Positions 45,271 through 54,164 of a DNA stretch of 64,000 bases are shown in pieces; positions within the stretch are counted from its first letter, which is position 1, and the number at the start of each line of letters is the position of its first letter. The notes beneath the pieces were generated by a model. That model was not told where the DNA came from. It worked only from the letters and a program-made list of their open reading frames with translations, and made no database searches. The translations under genes and the position numbers were made by a program. This stretch comes from Streptomyces sp. NRRL S-118. GTDB taxonomy: Bacteria; Actinomycetota; Actinomycetes; Streptomycetales; Streptomycetaceae. The stretch spans positions 107,910-171,909 of the forward strand of contig NZ_KL591004.1 in assembly GCF_000716335.1 (NCBI RefSeq), written 5' to 3'.

Positions 45271-45319
45271 CAACCCCGCTCGCAGCCAGGCGCCGAGCGT
45301 GCAGCGGGCGCGGCGCCCG

Positions 45320-46219
45320 CTAGGCGAGCTGGGCCGGTGCCTCCGTCGCGATCCGCTCGAAGACCACCGGATCGGCGGCGAACCGCGTCTCGGGGATCGG
45401 CGTGTGGACCACGATCTCGGTGAAGCCCAGTTCCCGGTGCCGGCCCGCGAAGTCGACGAAGGCGTCGAGCGACTCCAGCGGCGCGCTGCCCTCCGGGGTG
45501 AAGCCGGTCAGCAGGACCTTGTCCAGCTCGGCCGCGTCCCGCCCCGCCTCCGCACACGCCTTGCCGAGCCTGCCGAGCTGGCCGCGCAGCGCCTCCAGCG
45601 ACTCCTCGGGCGTCCCCGTCTCCGCGATCTTCGGGTCACCGGTCGTCACCCACGCCTGGCCGTGCCTGGCAGCCAGCTTCAGCCCGCGCGGGCCCGTCGC
45701 CGCCACGGCGAACGGCAGCCGCGGCCGCTGCACGCACCCGGGGATGTTCTGCGCCTCGTGCGCCGAGTAGAACCGGCCCTCGTGCGTGACGGTGTCCTCC
45801 GTGAGCAGCCGGTCGAGCAGCGGCACGAACTCGGCGAAGCGGTCGGCGCGCTCACGCGGTGACCACGGCTCCTGTCCGAGCGCCGTCGCGTCGAACCCCA
45901 TGCCGCCCGCACCGATCCCCAGGGTGATCCGCCCACCGGAGAGATCGTCGAGCGAGATCAGCTCCTTGGCGAGCGTGACCGGGTGGCGGAAGTTCGGCGA
46001 GGTGACGAGCGTGCCCAGCCGTATGCGCTCCGTCGCTCCGGCCGCGGCCGTCAGCGTCGGCACCGCGCCGTACCAGGGACCGTCACGGAAGGGCACACGC
46101 CACGAGAGGTGGTCGTAGGTGTACGCGGCGTGGAAACCGAGCTGCTCGGCCCGCAGCCAGGCGTCACGGCCGCCCTCACGCCAGCGGCGGAACGGAAGGA
46201 TCACGGTACTCAAGCGCAT
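45320..46219 (-). CDS. LLM-class F420-dependent oxidoreductase
   Basis: The 299-residue protein has the luciferase-like TIM barrel: [54 protein letters not shown]. In actinobacteria this class usually uses coenzyme F420. The substrate is unknown. It is transcribed divergently from the HAD phosphatase gene with about 200 bp between their starts. That region contains several GTGGC/GTGGCC words that may be a regulatory pattern. Confidence 0.88.
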   Translation of the reverse strand: MRLSTVILPFRRWREGGRDAWLRAEQLGFHAAYTYDHLSWRVPFRDGPWYGAVPTLTAAAGATERIRLGTLVTSPNFRHPVTLAKELISLDDLSGGRITLGIGAGGMGFDATALGQEPWSPRERADRFAEFVPLLDRLLTEDTVTHEGRFYSAHEAQNIPGCVQRPRLPFAVAATGPRGLKLAARHGQAWVTTGDPKIAETGTPEESLEALRGQLGRLGKACAEAGRDAAELDKVLLTGFTPEGSAPLESLDAFVDFAGRHRELGFTEIVVHTPIPETRFAADPVVFERIATEAPAQLA

Positions 46220-46419
46220 GTGCCGACCCTACGCGGCGCCGCGGACATCCCCGGCCGGTCCGGCGCCCCGGAATGCCCGCGGCCGACGAGGACAGGGCCG
46301 CGACATGGCCCGTGCGTGGCCACTGCGTGGCGCGACGTGGCCCGTTCCCGGCCATTCCCGGTGGCTCACATGTGCGCAAGGCCACACGGGTGTGCACCGG
46401 GGTGCGGGAGAATGAGGGG

Positions 46420-47283
46420 GTGACCTTCTCAGCGACCTCTCCCCGACCGCAGCCGACGGCACGTCCACGTCCCCGGCTGATCGCCACCGACCTGGACGGC
46501 ACGCTGCTGCGCGACGACAAATCGGTCTCGGACCGTACGGTCGCCGCGCTCGCCGCCGCCGAGGAAGCGGGCATCGAGGTCTTCTTCGTCACCGGCCGTC
46601 CGGCCCGCTGGATGGACGCCGTGGCCGACCACGTCCACGGCCACGGGCTGGCGATCTGCGCCAACGGCGCCGCTGTCGTCGACCTGCACGCCGGAGGCCG
46701 GATGCTGGAGGTCCGCCCCCTGGAGCGGGACGCCGCCCTCCACGTCGTACGGGCCCTGCGCAGGGAAGCACCCGGCACGGCCTTCGCGGTGGAGTTCACC
46801 ACCGGTTTCCACCACGAGCCGGAGTACGTCCCGCTCTTCATGGACGGGATCGCCACCGTCGCACCCGTCGAGAAGCTGCTGCACGAGGAGGAGCCCGGCA
46901 CCGGCGCGCCCGTTCTCAAGGTGCTCGCCCACCACTCCGAACTCACCCCGGACGGCTTCCTCGCCCTGGCCCGGACGGCGGTGGGCGACCGCGCCGCCAT
47001 CACCCGGTCGAGCCCCACGGCGCTGCTGGAGATCAGCGGCCTGGGCGTGTCCAAGGCCAGCACCCTCGCCCTGTGCTGCGCCGAACGCGGCATCTCCGCC
47101 GACGAGGTCGTGGCCTTCGGGGACATGCCCAACGACATCGAGATGTTGTCCTGGGCGGGTCGCTCGTACGCCATGGGCAACGCCCATCCGGACGTCGTCG
47201 CCGCCGCCTCCGGCCGTACCGTCGCCAACAACGACGACGGCGTCGCCGTGGTCATCGAGGACATCCTGGCGATCGGCCGCTAG
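46420..47283 (+). CDS. HAD family (Cof-type) phosphatase
   Basis: The 287-residue protein has HAD motif [13 protein letters not shown], motif II FFVTGRPARW and motif III/IV GDMPNDIEMLSWAG, with a Cof-type cap. It resembles the protein at 34189 in motif wording and length but has a longer, Pro/Arg-rich N-terminus. The GTG at 46420 follows GAGGGG with a spacing of only a few bases. A longer frame upstream has no start signal. The substrate is unknown. Confidence 0.9.
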   Translation: MTFSATSPRPQPTARPRPRLIATDLDGTLLRDDKSVSDRTVAALAAAEEAGIEVFFVTGRPARWMDAVADHVHGHGLAICANGAAVVDLHAGGRMLEVRPLERDAALHVVRALRREAPGTAFAVEFTTGFHHEPEYVPLFMDGIATVAPVEKLLHEEEPGTGAPVLKVLAHHSELTPDGFLALARTAVGDRAAITRSSPTALLEISGLGVSKASTLALCCAERGISADEVVAFGDMPNDIEMLSWAGRSYAMGNAHPDVVAAASGRTVANNDDGVAVVIEDILAIGR

Positions 47284-47349
47284 GACACTCCGCCGCACCG
47301 AGGTCGCGGCTGTGGCTGCGGCCGGCGCTGCGTGCCCGACCGCCGAGGG

Positions 47350-49176
47350 TCACCCGTGCAGCCGCACCCCGTGCTCGCGCAGCCAGCGCGCGGGGTCCAC
47401 CCCGGAGCCGAGGTACGGCGTCAGCCGCACCTCGAAGTGCAGGTGCGGCCCCGTCGAGTTGCCCGTGGTCCCCGCCTGGCCGATCCACTGACCGGTACGC
47501 ACCCGCTGCCCACCGACCACGGCGGGCGCTGCCAGGTGCGCGTACTGCGAGTACCAGCCGTTGTCGTGCCGTACGACGACCTCGATGCCGAACGCGCCAC
47601 CGCAGGACACGGAGTGCACCCGCCCGGCGCCGATCGACCGCACCGGTGTGCCCAGGTCCACCGCGAAGTCCTGCCCGGTGTGCCGCCGGGCCCAGTGCGC
47701 GCCCGCACTGTCGAACCGGGCCGACAGCCGGTACCGCTCCACGGGCGCCACCCAGGGGGGCCCGCCGACCGCGGAACGGTCAGGTCCCGCGGTGCCGGGT
47801 GCCGCTGTCGCCGCCGCCGCCGAGGAACCGGTCGGGCCCGCGGCTCCCGCGGTGGCTGCTGCCCCGGCTTTCGCGGCGGCCCCGGCACTCCCGGCTGCGA
47901 CGGCCTCCCGGCCCTTGCCCCGCCTCTCCAGGCCCGCGGACTTCCCGGAGGCGCCGGACTTACCGCCGGTCCCCGACTTACCGCCGGCCCCTGGCCTTCC
48001 GGGGGCTCCGGGTTTCCCGTGGGCCCCGGACTTGCCGGAGGCTCCGGACTTACCGCCGGCCCCTGGCCTTCCGGGGGCTCCGGGTTTCCCGTGGGCCCCG
48101 GACTTGCCGGAGGCTCCGGACTTACCGCCGGCCCCTGGCCTTCCGGGGGCTCCGGGTTTCCCGTGGGCCCCGGACTTGCCGGAGGCTCCGGACTTACCGC
48201 CGGCCCCTGGCCTTCCGGGGGCTCCGGGTTTCCCGTGGGCCCCGGACTTGCCACCGGCTCCCGACTTACCGCCGGCTCCCGACTTACCGGGGCTCCCGGG
48301 CTTCCCCTCAGCCCCTGCTTTCCCCCGGGTCCCTGCGCTCCCTGGAGCCCCCGGCTTCTCCGAGGCTCCCGTCTTTCCGGAAACCGCGCCCTTGCCGCCG
48401 CTCCTGCCTCCTGCCACCGCGACCCCACTGGTCCCAACGGCCCCACCCCCGGACCCACGGGTTCCACCGGTCCCAGCACCTCCGCCATCACCGTCCGCAC
48501 CCGCCATCCCGGCCACCCCGCCGTCCGGGAGGCGCAGCCGTACCGACTCCCGGCACCGGCCCGCCGCCACGCTGCGCTCAGCCTCCGCGTGCAACCGCTG
48601 CTGCGCCTCCGCCAGCCGCGTCTCGATGCCCCGCTTGACCACGGCGAGCCGGGCCGTGCGGGACTCCAGGTCGTGCCAGGCGGCCCGCGCGTCCACCTCG
48701 GCGAGCGCCAGGTGCTGCGCGGCGGTACGGGCCTGCTCCATCAGCCGGTTCACGGAGCGCGCCGCCTGCCCGGCGACCCGCTGCGCGGTCATCACCGCCT
48801 CCGGGTCCTCGGCCAGGAGCAGCCGCGCGGTCAGGGCCAGCGAGTTGCCACCGCGGTACTGCACCCGCGCCACCTCGCCGACCCGGTCGTACAGGACCGC
48901 CAGCTCCCGTCGCTTCCCGGTCAGCTTCTCCTGGAGCCGTACGGCGGTACGGCGCTGCGCGTCCGCCGCGCGCCGGCCCTGCTCGTACGCCTCGGTCGCC
49001 CGGCCCGCCTCCTCGAACAGCCGCGCCACCTCCGCCCCCACACCGAGGGGCCCGTCGGCCCGGTCGTGTCCGGTCGCGGGGGGCGGTGGGGGGAGCAGGA
49101 CGCACAGCACCGCCACCGTCAGCGCGAGCAGCGGCCGCCGCGCGGGGTGAGGGACCGGGCCGTGACGGAGAACCAT
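47350..49176 (-). CDS. Secreted M23 peptidase with coiled coil and collagen-like repeat region
   Basis: The protein of about 608 residues has a signal/transmembrane segment (PLLALTVAVLCVLLPP). A long helical coiled coil follows (about 50-215, RRELAVLYDRVGEVARVQYRGG) like that of NlpD/EnvC. Next is a Gly-Lys-Ser/Gly-Ala-Pro region (about 245-455) made of collagen-like triplets. The C-terminal LytM/M23 domain has HTGQDFAVDLGTPV, GWYSQYAHLA and GPHLHFEVRL, so the zinc ligands are present. It should cut or regulate cutting of peptidoglycan peptides. The start is uncertain; the ATG at 49176 precedes the hydrophobic segment but has no clear ribosome binding site. Confidence 0.82.
   Translation of the reverse strand: MVLRHGPVPHPARRPLLALTVAVLCVLLPPPPPATGHDRADGPLGVGAEVARLFEEAGRATEAYEQGRRAADAQRRTAVRLQEKLTGKRRELAVLYDRVGEVARVQYRGGNSLALTARLLLAEDPEAVMTAQRVAGQAARSVNRLMEQARTAAQHLALAEVDARAAWHDLESRTARLAVVKRGIETRLAEAQQRLHAEAERSVAAGRCRESVRLRLPDGGVAGMAGADGDGGGAGTGGTRGSGGGAVGTSGVAVAGGRSGGKGAVSGKTGASEKPGAPGSAGTRGKAGAEGKPGSPGKSGAGGKSGAGGKSGAHGKPGAPGRPGAGGKSGASGKSGAHGKPGAPGRPGAGGKSGASGKSGAHGKPGAPGRPGAGGKSGASGKSGAHGKPGAPGRPGAGGKSGTGGKSGASGKSAGLERRGKGREAVAAGSAGAAAKAGAAATAGAAGPTGSSAAAATAAPGTAGPDRSAVGGPPWVAPVERYRLSARFDSAGAHWARRHTGQDFAVDLGTPVRSIGAGRVHSVSCGGAFGIEVVVRHDNGWYSQYAHLAAPAVVGGQRVRTGQWIGQAGTTGNSTGPHLHFEVRLTPYLGSGVDPARWLREHGVRLHG
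47975..48250 (-). repeat. Perfect 72-bp tandem repeats inside the M23 peptidase gene
   Basis: About 3.8 head-to-tail copies start at 47975, 48047, 48119 and 48191. They are identical as far as I can read. Each encodes 24 residues of collagen-like sequence (KSGAHGKPGAPGRPGA plus GGKSGASG). Flanking sequence holds diverged versions of the same triplets. Identity at synonymous positions means very recent expansion or ongoing homogenisation. Confidence 0.9.
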
Positions 49177-49476
49177 GCAGGGATGGTGACGCCGTCGGCG
49201 TCGCTTCCCGTGCACCCGGGCGTCGTCTACCGCCGACCGGCCTACGTCCGTACACCCCCTGGGGCACGCCCGTGCTCCCCCGGTCGGCGGCGTCCGCGTC
49301 GGGCCGAGCGGCGCCTCCCAGGCCACCGTCGTCCCGCCTCCGTCCGCGCCGATGCCCGGCAGGCCCCTCCCCCTCCAGGCCGTGCGTGGCCCGGGCCGCG
49401 GCCGGAGGGCATCTGTCATGCCCTTGAGCGCAGTAAGTCCGTTCCATTACGGAAAGTCGGGGCTCCGTTGATCAGC

Positions 49477-52400
49477 TCATCGCCCCGTCGGCTGTCCCAC
49501 CCGCAGCCCCTCGGACTGTCCCTCCCGCAGCCCTTCCGTCGCCCGCTCGCGCTCCAGCATGCGTCGCAGCGGCCCTTCGACCGCGGCGAGTTCGGCGTAC
49601 GGGCCGTGCTGCACGGTCCGGCCGTCCTCCAGGACGACGACCTCGTCGACCGCGTCGAGGCCCTTGAGCCGGTGGGTGATCAGCACGGTGGTGCGTCCCT
49701 CGGTCGCCCGCAGCAGGTCGTCGGTGAGCGCGTCGGCCGTGGTGAGGTCGAGGTGCTCGGCGGGCTCATCGAGGACCAGGACGGGGAAGTCGGCCAGCAG
49801 TGCCCGGGCGAGCGCCAGCCGCTGGCGCTGACCGCCCGACAACTGGGCGCCGTGCTCCCCCACGAGGGTGTCCAGGCCGTCGGGCAGCGCGTCGACCCAG
49901 TCCAGCAGCCGGGCCCGGTCCAGGGCGCGCCGCAGGTCGCCGTCGTCGGCACCGTGACGGGCCAGGCGGAGGTTCTCGCGGACCGTGCTGTCGAAGAGGT
50001 GCGCGTCCTGGGCACACAGTCCGACGGAGCGGCGTACCTCGTCACCGTCGAGCGCGGTCGCGTCCACGCCGCCGATCCGGTACGTGCCCGCGCGGGCGTC
50101 CAGGAAGCGCAGCAGCACCTGCGCCACGGTGGTCTTGCCGGAGCCGGACGCACCGACGACGGCGACCCGCCGGCCCGCCTCCAGCCGCAGCGTGAAGCCG
50201 GCGAGGGCGTCACGGTCCTGGCCGGGGTACCGGGCGGCGAGCCCGCGCACCTCCAGCGGGAACGGCCCCGCCGGTGGCGCCACCGGCCGCTGCGGCTCCT
50301 GTACGGGGACGGGCGCGTCGAGCACCTCGTACACCCGCTCGGCACTGCGCTTGACCCGCTGGCGGTACTGGACGGCCAGGGGGAGCCCGGCGACCGTCTC
50401 GAACGCCGCGAGCGGCGTGAGGACGACGACCGCGAGCGCCACGCCCTCGATCCGTCCGTCCCGTACCGCCTGCACCCCCACGAGCGCCGCAGCCGCGACC
50501 GTCAGGCCGGCGACCAGGGCCGACAGCCCGCCGCCGAGCGCGGTGGCCGTGGCCTGTCGCTCGGCGATGCGGGTGAGCAGGCGGTCGGCCTCGCGCACCC
50601 GCTCCGTACGGCTCCGCAGTGCCCCGGACACCGTGAGCTCGGCGCAGCCGCGCATCAGGTCGACGATCCTCACCGCCAGCACACCGCGCGCGGGGGCCAG
50701 GCGCCGCTCGGCCCGCCGCGCACAGGCACCGCTGAGCAGCGGCACGCCGACCCCCGCGGCCATCAGGCCCAGAGCCAGGACGAGACCGGCCTCGGGCAGC
50801 AGCCACGCGGTGAACCCGACGGCACCCGCGCCCACGAGCGCGGCGCTCCCGGCGGGCAGCAACCAGCGGAGCCAGTAGTCCTGGAGGGCGTCCACGTCGG
50901 CGACGAGCCGCGACAGCAGGTCACCGCGGCGCGCCGTGCGCAACCCGGCGGGAGCGACGCGCTCCAGCCTGCGGTACACGGCGACCCTGAGATCGGCGAG
51001 CATGCGCAGCACGGTGTCGTGCGACACCAGACGCTCGGCGTACCGGAACACGGCCCGCCCGATGCCGAACGCGCGGGTCGCCGTCACGGCCACCATCAGG
51101 TACAGCACGGGCGGCTTTTCGGAGGCCCGCGAGATCAGCCATCCGGACACGGCCATGAGTCCCACGGCCGAGCCCAGGGCCAAACTCCCCAGAGCGAGCG
51201 CCGCCCACAGCCGGCCCCGCCACTCCCCCGCCGTGTCGCGGACCCGGCGCAGCACTCCGCGGCCAGGCGCCCCTGCGCCGGGCCTGTCCGGGTGTCCCGA
51301 GGCTCCCGTGCCCGCGGCCGCAGGGACGCCGTCGTCGCCGCGTCCCGCGCCCGCGCCCTCCGCGGACGCGGCCTGCGCCGCGACCTCCGCGTCCATGCGG
51401 CCACCCCACGAGGGGCTACCCGCTCCACCCACGGCCCCGGCCCGGGCCGCGCTCCCGGCGGGGGGTCCGGCGGGGGAGACCCGCAACTCCACCACCCGGT
51501 CCGCCACCGCCAGCAGCGCCGGCCGGTGGACCACCAGCAGCACGGTCCGCCCGGCGGCGAGCCGCCGCACCGCGTCCACCACCCCAGCCTCGGTCTCGCC
51601 GTCCAGCGCCGCCGTCGGCTCGTCGAGCAGCAGCACCGGCCGGTCCGCGAGGAACGCCCGCGCGAGGGCGAGCCGCTGCCGCTGGCCCGCCGACAGGCCG
51701 GCGCCGTCCTCGCCCAGCACCGTTCCCGCCCCCGCCGGCAGGGCGTCGACGAACTCGGCCGCGCCCGCGTCGCGCAGCGCCCGCGCCACGGCCTCGTCGT
51801 CCGCGCCGGGCCGGGCCAGCCGCACGTTCTCCGCGATGGTCCCGGCGAAGAGGTACGGCCGCTGCGGGACCCAGGCGATGCGTTCGCGCCACCGGTCCAG
51901 GTCCAGCGACCGGAGGTCGGCACCGCCGACGAGGACCCGGCCCCCGTCGGCCACCGGCTCCACGAAGCCCAGCACCACATCCAGGAGGGTGGACTTGCCC
52001 ACCCCGCTCGGCCCGACCAGCGCGACCGTCTCGCCCGGTTCGACGACCAGCGAGGCCGCGTCCAGCGACGGCTCCGTCCGCCCCGGGTGCCGCACGGTGA
52101 CACGGTCCAGCTCGATGCGCACCGAGGCCGGCGCGACACCGGCGCCGGTGTCCCGTACCGGGGTCTCCAGTACGGCGAAGATCTCCTCCGCGGCCGACAG
52201 CCCCTCCGCCGCCGCGTGGTACTGCGCCCCCACCTGCCGGAGCGGCAGGTACGCCTCGGGCGCCAGGATCAGGATGACCAGCCCCGTGTAGAGGTCCAGG
52301 TCCCCGTGGACCAGCCGCATGCCGACGCCGACCGCCACCAGGGCGACCGACAGCGTCGACAGCAGCTCCAGCGCGAAGGACGACAGGAACGCGATCCGCA

Positions 52401-53121
52401 GCGTCCGCACCGTCGCCTGCCGGTACTCCGATGTGATCGCTCTGATCGACTCGGCCTGTGCCTTAGCCCGGCCGAACACCTTCAGAGTGGGCAGCCCGGC
52501 CACCACGTCCAGGAAGTGCCCGGACAGGCGCGACAGCAGCTTCCACTGCCGGTCCATGCGGGCCTGGGTGGCCCAGCCGATGAGCACCATGAAGATCGGG
52601 ATCAGGGGCAGTGTCACCACGATGACGGCCGCCGACACCCAGTCCTCCGTGACGATCCGCGCCAGGACCGCCACCGGCACCACCACCGCCAGCCCCAGTT
52701 GCGGCAGGTACCGCGCGAAGTAGTCGTCGAGCGCGTCGACTCCTCGTGTGGCCAGCGCCACCAGCGACCCCACCCGCTGCCGGCCCAGCCACCCCGGCCC
52801 GAGGGCGGCCGAGCGCTCCAGCAACCGGCCGCGCAGCTCGGACTTGACCGCCGCGGCGGCCCGGTGGGCGGCGAGCTCGGTCAGCCAGGCGACCAGCCCC
52901 CGCCCCACCGAGACCGCCGCCAGCAGCGCCAGGGGCGCCGCAGAGCCGGAGACGTCACGTCCCTGCTGGAAGGCGCCGACCACCACCTCGGCGATGAGCA
53001 TCGCCTGGACGACGACCAGCCCCGCGCCGAGCAGGCCGAGCACCACCACTCCGGCCAGGAACAGACGGGTGGCACGGGCGTACCGGAGCAGACGCGGGTC
53101 GATCGGTTTCACGTGAAACAT
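49477..53121 (-). CDS. cydCD: Fused CydD-CydC thiol reductant ABC exporter
   Basis: The 1214-residue protein contains two complete half-transporters in one chain, as is usual in Streptomyces. Each half has a six-helix domain followed by an ATPase. The first ATPase has Walker A GPSGVGKST and signature LSAGQRQRLALARAF; the second has GASGSGKTT and LSGGQRQRLALARALL. CydDC exports cysteine or glutathione and is needed for assembly of cytochrome bd. A Pro/Ala/Gly-rich linker of about 90 residues joins the halves. It starts six bases after cydB. A parS-type palindrome overlaps codons 1-5, so the N-terminus reads MFHVKP. Confidence 0.95.
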   Translation of the reverse strand: MFHVKPIDPRLLRYARATRLFLAGVVVLGLLGAGLVVVQAMLIAEVVVGAFQQGRDVSGSAAPLALLAAVSVGRGLVAWLTELAAHRAAAAVKSELRGRLLERSAALGPGWLGRQRVGSLVALATRGVDALDDYFARYLPQLGLAVVVPVAVLARIVTEDWVSAAVIVVTLPLIPIFMVLIGWATQARMDRQWKLLSRLSGHFLDVVAGLPTLKVFGRAKAQAESIRAITSEYRQATVRTLRIAFLSSFALELLSTLSVALVAVGVGMRLVHGDLDLYTGLVILILAPEAYLPLRQVGAQYHAAAEGLSAAEEIFAVLETPVRDTGAGVAPASVRIELDRVTVRHPGRTEPSLDAASLVVEPGETVALVGPSGVGKSTLLDVVLGFVEPVADGGRVLVGGADLRSLDLDRWRERIAWVPQRPYLFAGTIAENVRLARPGADDEAVARALRDAGAAEFVDALPAGAGTVLGEDGAGLSAGQRQRLALARAFLADRPVLLLDEPTAALDGETEAGVVDAVRRLAAGRTVLLVVHRPALLAVADRVVELRVSPAGPPAGSAARAGAVGGAGSPSWGGRMDAEVAAQAASAEGAGAGRGDDGVPAAAGTGASGHPDRPGAGAPGRGVLRRVRDTAGEWRGRLWAALALGSLALGSAVGLMAVSGWLISRASEKPPVLYLMVAVTATRAFGIGRAVFRYAERLVSHDTVLRMLADLRVAVYRRLERVAPAGLRTARRGDLLSRLVADVDALQDYWLRWLLPAGSAALVGAGAVGFTAWLLPEAGLVLALGLMAAGVGVPLLSGACARRAERRLAPARGVLAVRIVDLMRGCAELTVSGALRSRTERVREADRLLTRIAERQATATALGGGLSALVAGLTVAAAALVGVQAVRDGRIEGVALAVVVLTPLAAFETVAGLPLAVQYRQRVKRSAERVYEVLDAPVPVQEPQRPVAPPAGPFPLEVRGLAARYPGQDRDALAGFTLRLEAGRRVAVVGASGSGKTTVAQVLLRFLDARAGTYRIGGVDATALDGDEVRRSVGLCAQDAHLFDSTVRENLRLARHGADDGDLRRALDRARLLDWVDALPDGLDTLVGEHGAQLSGGQRQRLALARALLADFPVLVLDEPAEHLDLTTADALTDDLLRATEGRTTVLITHRLKGLDAVDEVVVLEDGRTVQHGPYAELAAVEGPLRRMLERERATEGLREGQSEGLRVGQPTGR
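53105..53120. promoter_or_regulatory. ParB-binding site (parS) over the cydCD start codon
   Basis: GGTTTCACGTGAAACA matches the parS consensus TGTTTCACGTGAAACA in 15 of 16 positions, with a perfect 14-bp core (53106-53119). It overlaps the first codons of cydCD. Streptomyces chromosomes carry many parS sites around oriC, some inside genes. Confidence 0.85.
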
Positions 53122-53127
53122 TCCCCA

Positions 53128-54132
53128 CTAGTGAGCGGCGTCGGCGATGTGCTGGGTGCCGATCCGCTTGCGGAACACCCAGTACGTCCAGCCCTGGTAC
53201 AGCAGGACCAACGGCGTGGCGATGGCTGCGCACCAGCTCATGATCTTGAGCGTGTAGGGGCTGGAGGCGGAATTGGTGACCGTGAGACTCCAGTCCGGGT
53301 TCAGCGAGGACGGCATGACGTTCGGGAAGAGCGTCAGGAAGAGCATCGCGACGGCGGCCGCGATCGTGACGCCCGACAGCGCGAACGACCACCCCTCACG
53401 CCCCGCCTTGATGGCCCCGACCGCCCCGACCAGCGCCACCACGGCCACGGCCATCGCCACCAGGCTCGTACCGTCACCGCGCGAGAACTGCGTCCAGCTC
53501 AGGAAGCCGAGCGCCAGAGCGGCGGTGACCAGTCCCAGCGTGAGCGCGAGCTTCCGCGCCCGGACCCGGATGTCACCGACGGTCTTGAGCGCGGTGAAGA
53601 CCGCGCCGTGGAAGGTGAACAGCGTCAGGGTGACCAGCCCGCCCAGCAGCGCGTACGGGTTGAGGAGGTCGAAGAGCGTTCCGACGTACTCCTTGGACGC
53701 GTCGATCTTCACGCCCCGCACGATGTTGCCGAAGGCGACGCCCCACAGGAAGGCGGGGATGAGCGAGGTCCAGAAGATCGCCTGCTCCCAGTTGTGCTGC
53801 CACCGCTCCTCGGGCCGCTTGGCGCGGTACTCGAAGGCGACACCGCGCACGATCAGGCAGACCAGGATGAGCAGCAGCGGAAGGTAGAAGCCGGAGAAGA
53901 GCGTGGCGTACCAGTCCGGGAAGGCGGCGAAGGTCGCGCCGCCGGCGGTCAGCAGCCAGACCTCGTTGCCGTCCCAGACGGGTCCGATGGTGTTGATGAG
54001 CACCCGCTTCTCGACCCGGTTCCGGGCGAGCAGCTTGGTCAGGACACCGACTCCGAAGTCGAATCCCTCCAGGAAGAAGTAGCCCGTCCACAGGACGGCG
54101 ATGACGACGAACCAGACGTCGTGGAGTTCCAT
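53128..54132 (-). CDS. cydB: Cytochrome bd oxidase subunit II
   Basis: The 334-residue membrane protein starts MELHDVWFVVIAVLWTGYFF and has the conserved GFDFGVGVL and INTIGPVWDGNEVWL motifs. About eight to nine helices are predicted. With CydA it forms the quinol oxidase that reduces oxygen to water at low oxygen tension. It lies 32 bp downstream of cydA and six bp upstream of cydCD in one operon. Confidence 0.95.
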   Translation of the reverse strand: MELHDVWFVVIAVLWTGYFFLEGFDFGVGVLTKLLARNRVEKRVLINTIGPVWDGNEVWLLTAGGATFAAFPDWYATLFSGFYLPLLLILVCLIVRGVAFEYRAKRPEERWQHNWEQAIFWTSLIPAFLWGVAFGNIVRGVKIDASKEYVGTLFDLLNPYALLGGLVTLTLFTFHGAVFTALKTVGDIRVRARKLALTLGLVTAALALGFLSWTQFSRGDGTSLVAMAVAVVALVGAVGAIKAGREGWSFALSGVTIAAAVAMLFLTLFPNVMPSSLNPDWSLTVTNSASSPYTLKIMSWCAAIATPLVLLYQGWTYWVFRKRIGTQHIADAAH

Positions 54133-54164
54133 GCCTCAGCTCCCAGTCCTCGAGTGAAGGGCCA

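Noticed and set aside
47975..48250. Perfect repeats considered as a CRISPR or minisatellite outside a gene
   Set aside because: Units are contiguous without spacers and keep the peptidase frame.
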